Notes: a model not told the origin generated them from the letters alone. A DNA stretch of 64,000 nucleotides from Lepturacanthus savala (GCA_030544235.1 CM060465.1:32557488-32621487), one strand, 5' to 3'. Shown: positions 19,920-33,500, counted from the stretch's first letter. Made by a program: numbers and translations.

Positions 19920-20300
19920 ATCCTTTTCCTTTAATCACTGTGTTTGCTTTGGAGACGAGAAAACATCTGCAGATAATTCGGCTCCTGCTAAAAACCTCTT
20001 GAACATTTGCATCTTAAACTATTACAGACGCAAGGTGAGCTAATATTAGCTGCAACTCAGCTTGTTCTCACTTGGGTGTTGTCCGTTGACTGAAGAGCTT
20101 TAGAGAAAGAATGTTTTTTCATGCTACACTTCTTTATTCAGTGTTTTACCGGTTTTAATCACTGGGCCCATCTGATTTGGAGAGAGACCTCTCTGGTCTG
20201 GTGAGGATAATTCAGCTTCCGGGAAAAACATCCTCAACACTGAAGGAATCCTAATCGAGACCATCGATCGAGCATTGAAGGCGCTCCTTTATAACATCAT
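19920..20300 (+). repeat. dispersed fish repeat, copies B and C
   Basis: 19920-20050 and 20140-20300 share TTTAATCACTG, ATAATTCGGCTCC/ATAATTCAGCTTCC, AACATTTGCATCTTAA, GAGCTAATATTAGC and ATAACATCATCG with 6190-6400. They look like two juxtaposed fragments. Confidence 0.6.
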
Positions 20301-21214
20301 CGACTAGGCTTTTGTTATTTTGATTGAACAACTCCTAGTGGCTGAAAATTACATATTGGACATTTAAAGGAAAGCTAAGCTAACCATCTACTGGCTAAAC
20401 CACACAGTCATATGATCTTCTTGGATATCTCGCTGCAAGAAATTGAATTAATAATTTTCCCAAATGTCAAACTGTTCCTTTATGTTTCACTTTTGACTGT
20501 ACAATGCTTAGGAAATTACTGATCATCTAATTTCCTGTGTGTATCGCTCTATATTTTTACTTACCCACAAAGGCCTTTATTAAAGGCTTCATTTTCTGAC
20601 AGTATATTCTTTTGAAATCTGGAAATTAGGTGAATTTAAGACATCATGCTGTCTTCAAGTTTGTTGTTTCCAGAGAAAGTGTGTTTTTTTAGTGTTGATT
20701 AGGTCCTCATTGTTTATTTTCCTACTTTATCTCCTTTTATCTCTGAGCTCCCATCCTGCCTCTGACCCACAAATTTGCTATTCCATGATGTTCTCTCTGC
20801 TGTCCGGGGCCATGCTGGTTGGGTATGAGTAACCGCTGTAATCACTCGCAGACAGTGACAGCTGACAAGCATCTATTGGCCAGCATGCAGCGCATATTTC
20901 AGACACACTCATGCTCAACGTCACAGGGAGTAAAGCTCTTGTCATTTCTCATGAGTTCCAAATTGGGGTGTAAAGGACTCTAGGCCCTTTAGCTGAGCAT
21001 CAGTATTGAAAAGCCTCAACCTTCCTGTGACCCTCTCAGTCTACAATAAACACAGACCTTTCCATCTCCCATTTTATTGTCTTTCTCTTGGAAAGGGAAA
21101 AAAAAGAAAAGCAGAAAAATAGTTGGCACATGCTTGGCGGCGCAATCCCATTGTGATTATGAGGGTTTAGGCTTTCAAAAGCTTTTTTTGTGTCTAATTG
21201 TTATCTTCCAACAG

Positions 21215-21355
21215 AAATTGTTTTCCTGAGAACTCCGGTGCCAGCTTACGGGAACTATCACTTTGGCACTTACGACGTCAAGTTTGACATCCTGGAGGGC
21301 AACGTGGAAAACGCCTTCAACATCGTCAAGACGGTAGAGAATGGAATGTATGTGG
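21215..21355 (+). CDS. fbln1: fibulin-1D exon 16
   Basis: The acceptor TCTTCCAACAG ends at 21214; the donor GTGAGT begins at 21356. It reads EIVFLRTPVPAYGNYHFGTY, DVKFDILEGNVENAFNIVKT and VENGMYVG, aligned to human EIIFLRAITPP, FDITEGNLRDSFDIIKR and MDGMTVG. 141 bp, phase 1-1. The GAGT donor is overlapped by an open reading frame that continues briefly into the intron but lacks support. Confidence 0.95.
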
Positions 21356-22741
21356 GTGAGTACTGGGATTTTGCTCTGCTTTGTGATTTGTGAAGTCTGG
21401 GTAATCTGGATGAACCGACCAACGGCAAACATTTGACCAAAGCAGCTTTAACATGCATGCCTCTGTGACTGGGAACTGCATTTTCTCTTTGACAAAAGAG
21501 GCGGTTTTCTGACCTAATTTCTCATTTTGATATGTATTTTTTCCTACAAACCAATGTCACATGTGCACATTGAGAAGGGACAAACGCATAAATCTCCCAA
21601 AAGGAATGTCTGGACCCCCTGACATAAGTACATCTGACATAGCCTGTTATGGTCCTTGCAATGTGGTGGCATCATGTAGCTGTCATCATTTTTATGGAGG
21701 CTCTCTGTGTCTGGGTCTTTGGAGAGTTGTCCTCTGAGTGGCTCTTTGAGACAGACGAAAGCCTGTTTCTGTCTCACCAAATTTGGCATCAATTTTCACA
21801 GCCTTGTGGTTAAACAAAGTACCATTTAATTCACTTATCCGTGGCTATGCTTATCCAAAGCAGATCATTACTTTCCACAATGTCAGTTTGCACAGGGCTA
21901 CAGTGTACACTGTAAATCTGCACTTGTGTATTCACATGCACATGTACGTGAGCGATTGCAGTTGACAAGCAGTTCATCATAACTACCTGTTCAGCTACCC
22001 GCCAAAAACTACAAGAAGAGCCCTGCGCTGGTTCAAGCAGCAGATACTATCTCCAGTGGTGTGTAACAACAACACATGTTCGGGTAAAAGCCATTCCCAT
22101 CCTTTAGTTTGGTGGTGACCCAAGGCTGCTGCACGCCTGTGGGAGAGCTGAACTGAGCCATGGCCCTGGGAGGATGAGGGTGTTCTGAGCCCAAGGATGA
22201 CACATTGTTGGGCCTGTCTAGGTATTTTTGTTTTGGTTGTGTGCCGAGATGCAGGCAGGGTAGTGGAAGGACAGCGTTGTCGTCTTCTCTTTCTCTCGCT
22301 GATGGATGGAGTTATGGCCTGTCAGTGTGCACATCTGTCTTTACCGAATGAAAGGGAGAGCGAGGGAAGGAGGGGAGGAGGGGGGAAAGAGTCTGTGACT
22401 GTCGCTGGTTCAGGCTGGACTGTGGGTGCATGCAAGTGCTCCTCTCTTATACACTTGTGCAGAAACAGATGTGAGCTTATCAAACACGCCCGAATACACT
22501 TGACGACATGGAAGAAAAATGTTTATTACCAGCAACAATTCACATAATTCACTATAAAAGCAGTTATAATTATATTGTACTGTCTTATAATGGCATGTTT
22601 TTGTTGGAATGTGCAATGGTGTAATTCTGCATGAGTGATAAGCCTTATTTTGTAATGTGTTGTCTACTGTGTGTGTCTGTGCATGTGTGTAAAGAGGATT
22701 TAGAAGAAATTCCCTGTTTATAGTTGTGCTCATTTACAGGG

Positions 22742-22745
<4 letters not shown>

Positions 22746-22796
<51 letters not shown>
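22746..22796 (+). repeat. (GT)25 microsatellite
   Basis: Pure GT repeat of about 51 bp, followed by a GA-rich stretch (22805-22900). Confidence 0.97.
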
Positions 22797-22800
<4 letters not shown>

Positions 22801-25800
22801 CAAGGGAGGGAGAGAGAATAAAAATTGCTTCGCGAGAGAGAGATAAAGTGAGCGACTGTTATTCAATGAAAGAGGAATGAGACAGAGAGAGAGAGCGAGA
22901 CAAAATATGTGCAGAAGTAATCCTGGGCGCTTTGCTTCATGTGGTTAAATGTATTGTTCCATTTCCCCACACTAGGCCTCAGTGTCTCGCCGAGCATTAG
23001 AGCACTTAAACTGACAACCACATGAAAGGCCTGTTTGTGAGGAGCCACTTCTCTCCCAAACCCATTGGATGCTTATTGGATGCAGCTCTTGCATGTTAAC
23101 ACCAGTTGCCCATCACATATCCAAATTGAGGCCCTGTGCACTGGAGCCTTCGGTCACTGGCTGTTCGCTGCGAAGTGTGGTGTCCATGGTGCAATGAAGG
23201 CCCTCTTGGTTTTATTTAGTGGGTTGTGCTGCTGGTGCTTTGGCCCACAGATGCTGCTGTTGCGTAACCATTGTATGAGGCTCGCTGACGTGTCACTTTA
23301 AGGAAGCTTAGTTTCCAGTATCTCCAGTGTCTCCAACAGTGGTATTACAGTTTGGTGGTAATATGAAGAGCAGCAGACATTGAGGCTCCACTAATGAACA
23401 AGTGCGTGAACTCAAACTAACTTTGGCCATTATTTTTGGCCGCTTTTAGTGTTTTTAAAAGGGACAAAAGAGGCAATTAGGAATCCTCAGAATCCGTTGC
23501 TAAGTCGAAAAAAGTGAATCTTAAAAGATTTGATTGGCTGACACTCTTTTCCGTTCTGCTCACTTACTTAAAACCGGTCAGCTGCACACAGGAATGTAGT
23601 GTATGTGTAGACACCACGTGCGTATACACACTTGCACACATACGCATATTGGCTCACAGCACAGCAAATAGTGTAAGAGACACACCACTCTTTCCTAGTT
23701 CCTGGTCATCCATCACTGGCTTTCCCAGCACCGTCACATCTGGATGACAACCCTGACAGCCTTACGCATCTGTGCAAACACAACCGGCCCTCAGCGTTTG
23801 GAAAACATGATCAGAACCAATCAAACACTTGTACATTCCCATGACGACCACAGTAGCTATGGTGGCCACACATAATCTCTTCACGTAGATATGCCGCAGA
23901 TTCACCAAAGTGATAAAATATATATCGTCCTCACCGCTAAGACAATAATTGTGACACGTCTTTTCCATATTTAGAAACATAAATGGTTAAGGCATGCATT
24001 ACTCATGCTATCGCTGTCATCCACTTTTGATTAGGGGTATGTTGTTTGAACAGGTTTGATAATGGGATGATTGATTTTAGCACTCAGCAAGTGGATGGAT
24101 GAGTCCACCCTTTGAAAACACTGACTCTGTGGTCTGTGCTGAAACCATGGGAGATTTCCTGCAACATGTGGCATCCTGCAGGAGGTCCCTCACCTTAGAT
24201 ACATTTCTGGTGGTCCCCTTGTTTTATTAGCCCCTGCATCATTGTGGGGATCAATATTGTCTTTGACCACTACGGAAACCTCCGTATCCTCGTCTCATCT
24301 TTTTTTTTTTTTTACATTTGTGTATCAAGAAAGGCTTGCATTTAGATTGGGGTTGGCCATCAAGTAGTAGTTAAGTGCCATTTAAGTTGGAAAAAGATGT
24401 CACAACCGATCGATCATAATTCCTTCTGTTCATCATGCAAAATCTGAAGTTAACCAAAGCAATCTGCACACCACTAACTATAGCTACATCTTGAAAAAAT
24501 CCATTTGGTTATGTGACTTGTGATTTTACTTGATCCAGCCAGCTGGCTGATCAATATCAATGTGTGTAAATCTCATGCACAGTACAACAAGTAGCCAACT
24601 GTGGAATCAAACAGTCAGCACATGTTTAGTCATCCCTTGAATGTGTCCAAATGACTCCTCTTCATGAGTAATTATTTGTCATGGAAGGATTTCATTGTAC
24701 CATTAATCACTGATGTCTTTTCAGAAAATTGTGTATTTTTCTAAGCAAGAAAAAAAAAATTACCGGTTTGTAGAAGTGTTGCAACACCGCAACAGATAAT
24801 ACAGTATCTGTCCTCCATGAATCATACACATCCTCTGGAGATAAGTCTTAAGACGCCACAGCTAAATTCCAGTCATTTTTGAAATGCAGGTGGAAATATG
24901 CCTCTGTGGTTTATACCCTGTGCAGAGAATAAATATCGTTTGTAATGCCACTGGCACAGCACTGGCAGCTGGGGAAGCAGACAGTAAGATGAATGAAACA
25001 GGAAGTGGACTGTTTGTCTCTATTCAGGTAGTCATGGCTGTCAGTACAGCCGTCCACAGCAGCTGGTGGAATGTGAGCCTACTGTGTGAGACATGACTAC
25101 TTCAGAGCCAGTGGAACTTGTGGCTCTGGCTTGTGGCTGTGCTGGTGAGGAGCTGAGGACAGCAGTGGAGATAAGCAGACAACAAACTTCTCAAGTTTTG
25201 AGCGGCTGTCATTCCGATGAATCATGACATGGCAGCAGCAGATCCACCAGAGCGCGCCAAGCCCATACAGAATCCTCGTCTGCCCCACAAGAGATTAGTA
25301 CTGCTAATCAAAACAGGGTCTTCTCCGCCCAACAACCCCGCAGTCAAACATACAATGCATCCCTCGGGTGGTCCTCCACCATCAAACTACTGATGAAGAG
25401 ATATGTCAGAGCTTGCAGAGACATAACGTACACAATCCAAAAAACACCAGTATGTACACATACAGTACATATTACTTGCAATAATAATAACTCACCAGAT
25501 GCACTTATCTGCCTTGGTTTATGAGCTATTTATTATATTCATCATCACTCTCCTCTTTCTGGCACTGTGAGTTCATGAACATGTAGCTTTGTTTAGTTAG
25601 TCACTCGGTTAACCAAATGAGTAATTCTCTTTTTTCCATTAATGATGTAATTATTATGTCATGTAGAAGAACATTATAGTATGAAATCGTGATTTAAATT
25701 GTAAACAAGGCCTGTTTTCATTTCATCCTTTCTATTTAATCTACATTGTCAAGTCTATTTTTTGCTGCTTAGTTGTGGGTCTCCGCTTTGAAAGGTCATT

Positions 25801-27964
25801 TGCAATATAGTGCAAAGGTTGTGGTAAAGATAATGGTGCATGTTATGTCATCTCAGCTGCTCTGGCCCACAACTGCTAAAACAGAAAGTCCAAGAAAAGA
25901 ACCAACCAATTCCCCACTGCTACTTTTCAATGAAGTCACTACCCAGTGAGTGACACTGTCCAACAATGACCCATATGGGCCATTTGAGAGATCTGCAACT
26001 ATGACTCATCGTTAATTGACCTTAAAATATCAAGCCACATGTGCTGGCATTTCAGAAGCAGGGTGCACAAGGATCCTGCCCCTGCTTTGGAGTGGTCAGA
26101 GTCGTGTTTGGACAGCCTGACCTGACTGGCTATCCGTGTAGCAGTGACAAGACCATAAACACAAGAATCCTCCGGAGGGGCCTGTACGCTCAGTATATTA
26201 TACAGTGGGTTATGTAGTTATGCCAAGCAATTTGAAGGGAGTATATGTCAGCCATGCTGATGGGTTATCAAAAATTAAATTGTTTGCTTTGCTAATGGAC
26301 TAACAAGGGAACTAGTTACCAATTCTGTTAGAATATTCTAGAAAATTCTAGGTTTTAAGCACTTTTTGGAAAAAAAGACTTTCAGGCAGCACTTACGCTG
26401 GTAATGACTGAGTAAAAGAATCGTTGAATAAGAAAACCGCTGTTTGGTTTGTTGGTGCCAACAGTACTCAGCTGTGCATTAGTGATATGGTTTGATACAA
26501 AACATATCATAGTCATAGCCATAATGAGGTTACAGAATGCCCTCCAGTACCCTCTTTGTATACTGGAACTTTGTACACCACCTGGATACTCTCCAATGGT
26601 TTGACTGCAGTGAGCATGCATAGCGCAACCAGTGTGTCATTATACAATACTGTGGTGAAGCCAATGCATACTTTTCATTTGTCTCTGGTGTTAAACCCGT
26701 TCATTTTGGATTTTGTCATACACTTCCTCGCTGAGTTGTAGAAACCAGAAAACCCAGAAATTGTACTGTTTACATGTAACCCTTCAATATTGCAGCCCTC
26801 GTGGCCATGAAGGATGACAAATGCCTCCTGGCATTTGCTTCACTTTGTTTTGTGGCAGTGTCTGTGTTACTAGCATGCATTTATTTAAGGCTATTTTCTA
26901 CTTAAGGGGCTACTTTATGGTGTGGCGGAATGTTTTGGAGAGTGGACAGATTGTACAGCTGTTTGTTTGATGGTGGCTGTTCCAGCCAGCAGGGTCACCT
27001 TTGCACCCTGTGGCAGATACCTCAATGAGATGGAAAGATACCACAAACCTTCCCAGCACTACAACTGTGACTCCTGCTCGGGTACTCCAGGCCTCAGATA
27101 ACATGACCTTACAGACCAGTCACAGGGCACGCCGTAGGGTTCTCCAAACCTCCCTGTGTTTATTTATATGAATCTCAGGTGGTATGCTAGCCAATCAAAA
27201 TCAACCTGTTATGTGGCTGTTGGCTTTTTTTCCGTACATCCTGGATGAAATGGTAAAGATGAGAATGCGGTTGTGGTTGCACCTCAGGTTCACTGTGAGT
27301 ATGTTGAGGCCCAGCTGTTAGCTGATGCTTTCCCCTCATTGAGGATACCACTGTGCTTTTGATGGGAAGCTTACGGAAACACAGAGTCATCATGTTAGGA
27401 TTTCAAAGAGGCTTCCAAGAGGTCACAAACACTGACTTCAGAATCAGCCGCCTTTGTGCAGAATTCACAGGAGATCACGTTACAGCGTAATTGCGCTTTT
27501 CTCACTCTCAAGGCTGCGTAGCATATAAGTTAAACAAAGGCCAGAAGTTGAATAAAGAGTATTTCAACGAATGAGGTGTTTCTTACTTCACCACAAATCA
27601 CTTCAGTAACAGTGATACATCTTACAGGTTTTGTTAGGAAACCAAAATGAAAACTGTGTCAAGTTAAATTGGAGACTCAGAGGAGATTGGGCACTTTAAC
27701 AGAATTGCTGTTCCCAAATGCACATGTGCTAATTAGACCACTAACAAATTTACAAAACAGGCTTCAGACACATTCCACATATTGTAGTATTTAGATTGCC
27801 TTTAAGCATTTTCAGTTTAAAATTGAAGTGCATCTGTGGTTTTGTTATTTATTTATTTGTGGAAAGATTGTTAAATATTGTTTCATAGAAACAATATTCA
27901 TGATTTTCAGTGCAAAACTTACCCTGAGCTGACCCTGGAACATATCATATCATCTTAAAAATTG

Positions 27965-28960
27965 ATGGCGGCGCGGTTGCACGCAACGGACCGGCACTCT
28001 TCGCTGTGCAGTTTTATTGCTTTGTGTGCAATTTTATGATCTCTTGTCAAAGTGGTATTCGCACAACAACAGTACAGCAGATCGGAGCTGCTCAGGATCA
28101 TGGATTATACTGACTGTACGTTTTACATTACCGTGTACATTTCACCAGAGAGCCAACGCTCTACCCAAGCTCAAAGGGATTATCATCTCCCTGGGATACT
28201 ACACAGACAATGGATGTATGGGAAACAGAAGAAGGGCAGGAGAGCTGGCTGACAAAACCCTTAAAACCTGCCACGCCAAGTCTCTTCTCGCGTGGTCACT
28301 TATCAATTAAATGGATGCTTGCAGAACACTTCGCACAGCCTGACTTGGCTGGACCCGAACACTCCCGACCGTTCCATCTACAGATTGGACAGGACTGTTC
28401 TGTACAAGCAAAGGTGGAGGGGTTTGTATTTACATCAACAACGTCATTGATACACACTGCTCACCAGCTGTAGAGCATCTAATGTTGAAGATCTAGACCT
28501 TTTTCACTCATAACTCATCATAACAGCTGTCTAGCTAATGCTAGGTTAGCATTAGAACAGCTACAGGAAACCATCAACTATCAGGTGACAGCACATCCCG
28601 ACAGTATCGTTATAGCAGCAGGGGATTTCAATCATATGATTCTAAAGTCAGCACTGCCCAAATTCTGCAAAATGCAAACTTCCCCACAAGGGAGAAAAAC
28701 AACTGAGATCAGGTCAATACCAACGTCCCAGATGCCTACAACGCTGCCCTGCCAGCATATCTTGGACTTTGAGATCATGTGTCCCTGTATCCCTTCCAGC
28801 AGAAACCATATGTAACAACAGTTCAGAAATGGACCACCTCAGCACTACAGGAGTGCCTGGACATCACAGATTAGAATATAATCACTTAGTAGCCAGAACT
28901 ACAGGGACAAACATCAGCCGTCCTCTCCTCCATAGACTTTTGCAATGTGCAAAGGTTAGC
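27965..28960 (+). mobile_element. non-LTR retrotransposon relic (endonuclease region)
   Basis: Translated fragments in shifting frames resemble the apurinic endonuclease domain of fish L2/Rex1-type LINEs. The clearest is near 28585-28640, reading AHPDSIVIAAGDFNH, where GDFN is the catalytic-core word. Preceding fragments (CPVQAKVEGF, SLIHTAHQL) fit the segment before it. Multiple stops and frameshifts make it dead, and no reverse transcriptase is recognisable downstream. Exact clade not determined. Confidence 0.65.
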
Positions 28961-31490
28961 TTTTTCTGATGGCGCTGACGCTTTGGAAACAATAAAATCT
29001 CAGTCCTGCTCCACTCCGTCTAGTGTCACTACGCAACAGACTCCCAAAACACCAAAACATGGGGGCAACCCCGGTAGTTATGGATCTCATTCCACACTCC
29101 TCCAAGTGCTTATCACCAGAATCTTATGGAATCTGTTGTGTGCCCACAGAGCCAACTCAGAAAAGGACAAGAAAGCAAAAGAAAGTGACAGAAAGAGAGG
29201 AGACGGCGGTTCGAGCTCTTCTGACTTGCCCCTCCTAGAGTTAAAGATGGATTCCTGGAGGAATGCCTCCATGGCTGTATCGCGTGACTGCTACTGCTCC
29301 CCTCCATCAAACACATGGGACTCATTTACCCTTGTGGGCCACAGTGATGGTGCCACAAACACCAGGCCCCCTCAGGAAGGGAAGAGAGGGGAGGAAGAGT
29401 GGGAATAGAATTAGTGGGTGGGTGGGGGGGGCAGCCATCATGCAATGCTAGTGTCCCAAAGGACACAATGAATGGCACATAATGGATCATAATCTCCCCG
29501 GTGGTGAACAACGACCAAATGGGTTTTTACTGCTTTATTACCAGTACCGCAACAAGAAGCCTCCTAATTCAAACCAATGGATGCAATGATCTGTCATTGT
29601 TTTGATCCCTGTTGGGTTTAACTCTAGAGTCGTGACGCTAAAAGCGTGTGCTGCGCTGAAGACGTGACACAGATACGAGAAACGTGAGCTGAGAAAATAA
29701 GACAAAAGGAACGGGACGGCTGAAGGTGTGATAGGAGGACGGTGTGGTGATTGTGCTGCCTGACTGCACTGAGCCGATTGCTGTTCAAACAGGCCAGAGC
29801 TGAAATGTCACCCACGCTCTGCAGAGAAAAGGCCCGCTGACAGCCTGTATAAACACTGGCATTTTTCCCCCTGCATGTTCTCTTAAAAAGAGCACCCAAT
29901 GAATTCCATGGGCATTCAATAATGCTGTCTTGCAGTATGTTTATTCTCCCATCTGTTTTACCATGACAGAGGGTGTCTCTTGTCCATGAAAAGAAAAATC
30001 TGATTATCATGGACAATACTGACATGTCCCTACATGAGCTACTAAGCACATCACTAGACTTTTTTTGAGCTCATCAACACAACACTTTATTAGAATACCC
30101 TTCAACTGTACAACATCTGTGAAATATCAGAAATGCTCCTTTTCGTCTCGGTGGCTGAAGGGGCGTGTTGTTGTCTGTTTGATTGGCAGCAGCTCACAGG
30201 CTGAGACCCAGCTAGGAGTTAAAGTAAAAATTTGCGCTATAGCTAGCAAGTCTCTGGCAGAAGGTATGTTGCTAGCAGCAGTATTGCAGAGAAAAAAATA
30301 CGCCAGCGTCTAAAGGCATCGGAGAGATATTTGCAAGGAAATTTATGTTGATTAATGTGCTGTAACTGAGCTGCTAATTACTTTGAATTCAACAAGCTAC
30401 TATATGGTGCAGGACAATACGTGTGTTCATATTTCTAAGATGACATTAGCAGGGAAGCTAATGTTATCCAAAGTCTGAAGCACATGTGTTGTGCGAATTA
30501 ATGCAAAGATCCTTAAGATTCTCAATATGAAAGCATGGGACATGTGAATTGGACTAACTAGCAAAGAAGAAATCGGTTAGACTGAAATAAAATTTCAGGG
30601 TCAGTATTTTTTTGCAAGTACACTTTACTGAAGAAATAGTCGAAAGAAAGTTGCCAGCAATGATAACTCTGGATTTGTGTCTCAGCCACAGTTCTGCTGT
30701 GTGCTTTGGAGCTTTTTGTCAACCTGATACAGAATCAGTGTAGTATGAAGAAAATAGACTGAAAACATAAAAATACAATTTGGGTCACAGCAACAACGGA
30801 AAAGTTCAAGCCTTGAATGACACAACATGAATGGACAGCTGTATTGAATAAAACGTGTAAAATTGAATTGTCATAGCGGCACGAGACAGATGAGTGAAAC
30901 ATGACAAACCGTTTCAACAGACTGTGACCGGGACAATGTTTTTAAAAGAACCATTTCTTGTAGAATGACAAATGTAATTTTTCCAATGTACCACAAACAA
31001 AATTCTAGTTGTTCTCAATTTGGGAGGTTGCAGAATTTTAAAGGAGTTTAGCTCAAAACCTCAGCACAGTAAACCAAAGATATCTAGCATGACTAGATAC
31101 CACGATGGATGAGTGAAAAAAAACAACAATATTTTGGGGTTAAACCAAATAACTATGCAGAAATCAACACATTAAAAAAAAAAACATGTACAAAGAAATT
31201 TTGCAAGACTGCTGTTCTTTTAATTAAACCACAATTATGCTTCTGAAAAACTAAAATCAAACACAAAAAAAACAAATGGGGAACAACTGAAGCTTTCCAT
31301 TGCAATATTTCACTGAATCAACCATTGTTGTCTGTTCCTGGTATATTGTTACTTGCTAAATTTTCCCGCAATAAAGCAAATGATCAACCAAAAAATTGTT
31401 TTGTTGAGTGCATTCATCAAATCAACACGGTTAGAGGATAATTAGCAGGCTTTGTACCACAGTCAGCCTATTATACACTACTGTTATCTT

Positions 31491-32338
31491 CAGTGTTTCC
31501 ATGGCGTCAAAAAAAGGCTTAAAAGCATTGAATTCATGAATTTGGAAATATTACCTTAAAAAGACTTGGAAAAGTCTTGAATTTTGATATCTGGGTCTTA
31601 AAATTTGTGCAGTATGCAACTTCTCCATATTGCATTCTCCTTAAAAGTTTCATTTGCCAACAAATATTATTGTCATGACCTAAAATTATGGCTTGCCAGA
31701 AGTTGTGTTCCAGAATCTTATTGCCGTTGTCAGGGTGGTTGCTATGCAAGGCTAGGCTTGATGTTTAGTTTTACTTGTGCTTTTAATTGGACAAATAAGG
31801 AGTGTAGTATATATCATCATCATACTCTAATATACTACAATAATACTGTCAACTTTCCTTGCTTTTTTTAACGTTTTACCAAAAATCTCCGCATCTCCAC
31901 GTCGCCAGTCTACCATCATTCTCTGTGGTCCATTTTAGGGGAAAAAATAAACAACATGACTTTTCCCAACTCTGTTTTCTGTTGTACGCCATATTCACAA
32001 TACACTAACTACTGCAGGTTAAGTTTTGGTGAAGATTTTATTTTTATGTACTGTGTATTATAGTACACATTTAATACCTTAAAATATTCACTAAAAATCA
32101 ATACGTAGACTTTGTATCATTCTGTTTGCTGTAGTCCATCTCATTCACAATGCCTTAACCATTACAGGTGAGGTTTTAATGAAAAAAATATTTCATATGG
32201 ACATAGTTTGCGTTCAATACAAATATAAATGAACAACAAATTCAAAAAAATATTTTTTCTGTGAAATATATATTAAGGTTTATATAAATAGTCTTAAAAA
32301 GACTTGAATTTTATTTGATGAAACCTATAGAAACCCTG
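31491..32338 (+). mobile_element. hAT-like non-autonomous element relic
   Basis: Left end CAGTGTTTCCATGG and right end CCTATAGAAACCCTG are imperfect inverted repeats of the CAGGGTTTCC type. AAAAAGACTTG-GAAAAGTCTTGAATTTT near the left end is echoed by CTTAAAAAGACTTGAATTTT at the right. The middle has a degenerate internal duplication (about 31975-32045 against 32122-32195). No clear 8 bp target duplication. No transposase. It stops 22 bp before exon 17. Confidence 0.65.
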
Positions 32339-32360
32339 ACCTTGTCTTTGTCTCCTTTAG

Positions 32361-32500
32361 GTGTTGTCCGTCAGGTGAAGCCTCTGATTGGTCCATTGAC
32401 TACAATCCTGAAACTGTCCATGCGCAACCTGACGGCCCAGGGTGACTCCAGCCAGAACATCATCAACGTTCATGTCTTTGTCTCTGAGTTCTGGTTCTGA
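32361..32500 (+). CDS. fbln1: fibulin-1D terminal exon 17
   Basis: The acceptor TTTGTCTCCTTTAG ends at 32360; GT completes the Gly codon from exon 16. It reads VVRQVKPLIGPLTTILKLSM, RNLTAQGDSSQN and IINVHVFVSEFWF, with TGA at 32498-32500. Human D ends VVRQVRPIVGPFHAVLKLEM...NVVNVHIFVSEYWF. An N-L-T sequon is present. Confidence 0.97.
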
Positions 32501-33500
32501 GCGGTGGACACCAGATTCAGCCACATGTATTAATTCATCCATTGTCAACACTGTACACATTGGTTATGTTATATCAATGCATAGATCAGTGTCTGGGTTT
32601 TAATGTAATGTTCAATTACTTTTGACAGTATCTGGGATGAAAGGCTACTAGATGCTTCTAGTGAGAGCACTACGCTTTGTTTTGGTGACAAGCTCAGCTT
32701 GAAACGCACTCCTGTGTTGCATCTGGCAAAATGGAGCTAAATATGAAGATACTTTATGCTATCTCTTCAGAAATGAGACATCCAGAACTTTTTTAAACTG
32801 AAAGTGCATGTATTCGAAAGGCCGTTAAAGTATATGGTTGAATGCAACAATATTCTTCACATGACATTATAAGCCTTGTTTTTGTAACATTCACTTTTTT
32901 TCTTTGGAGGAGGTATTTTTTCTATGGAATAAACACTATTTTAGTTACAGTATTTGTTTTTTGTCTTTGGGGGAAAAATATATATGCTGACATTAGCTAC
33001 AACTATTTACTCACCACAGTTGTCCTGTCCACTACAGTTTGTCACAAAACAATTCAATTCTTACGTTGCCTTGTTATTTATCCTTGGTTGTTGTGGGTTG
33101 TTGTGTAATGGAAACTTTAGATAATGGATGTGATTTTATATGAACATTTTATTGAAAACCAATACAAATCGGCCCCTGCATCTGATTTCAAGCCACCCAA
33201 AAGAAGAGTAATAATAAGTTGTTTAGTATTATTTTTATATTCTATATACAACTTTTTTTCAGCAGGTTCAAAGTTGTCAGCATAGTAGGGTCGAAAAGTC
33301 TCAAAAATTGTTTTTCTGTGCTCCAAATTCACAGTCACACTATTATCCAACCTAAAACTGGAAAAGGTTTGGAATTAGTTTTCATCTTATTAAGAATTTA
33401 GTATCTTTCTTTGGTGTGCCCAGGGAATGAGTTAACACTTGAAAACATTACGACTTGTGTTGCACAAGTTTTCTGAATAAAGTCAGAACACGATGACAGG
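32501..33500 (+). promoter_or_regulatory. fibulin-1D 3' UTR with poly(A) signals
   Basis: AATAAA at 32928-32933 (GGAATAAACAC) and at 33476-33481 (TGAATAAAGTC) are candidate cleavage signals for a 3' UTR of about 450 or about 1,000 nt. Composition is T-rich with no reading frame. The downstream end is an estimate. Confidence 0.6.

Larger units (their letters stand above)
19094..21214 (+). other. intron between D exons 15 and 16
   Basis: A 2.1 kb AT-rich intron with degenerate dispersed repeats: a GGTTAGCTTAGCTCAGCTAA-type element (about 19270-19510) and two related blocks of the family also seen in intron 3 (19920-20050 and 20140-20300). Confidence 0.75.
21356..32360 (+). other. 11 kb last intron of fibulin-1D
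   Basis: Holds a long (GT)n (22746-22796), a LINE endonuclease relic (27965-28960) and an hAT-like relic (31491-32338). In 21436-22740, 22870-27960 and 29000-31490 I see only AT-rich single-copy-looking DNA with short homopolymers. No exon, RNA gene or promoter is recognised. Confidence 0.7.
1..33500 (+). other. fbln1: fibulin-1 gene locus (fbln1), 5' partial
   Basis: Seen: exons 862-961, 4257-4386, 7719-7878, 8472-8534, 8632-8718, 8819-8956, 9941-10078, 11815-11958, 12059-12184, 12269-12394, 13248-13367, 13485-13616 and 13709-13832 join in one open frame. They continue either into 14722-15103 (form C) or into 18948-19093, 21215-21355 and 32361-32500 (form D). All junctions are GT/AG with matching phase. 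The common exons total 1588 nt, the C exon adds 382 and the D exons 427, giving about 656 and 671 residues without exon 1. Known of the family: secreted matrix glycoprotein with anaphylatoxin modules, nine EGF modules and a fibulin-type C-terminal module, binding fibronectin, laminin, nidogen and proteoglycans. Inferred: a single fish fbln1 orthologue whose promoter and signal-peptide exon lie outside the window or at its edge. Confidence 0.96.

Noticed and set aside
28585..28815. Frame with GDFNH considered as a host endonuclease gene
   Set aside because: Fits a decayed LINE endonuclease domain; surrounded by frameshifts and stops.
29624..30049. 141-codon reverse-strand frame in the last D intron
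   Set aside because: No family resemblance and no exon signals.
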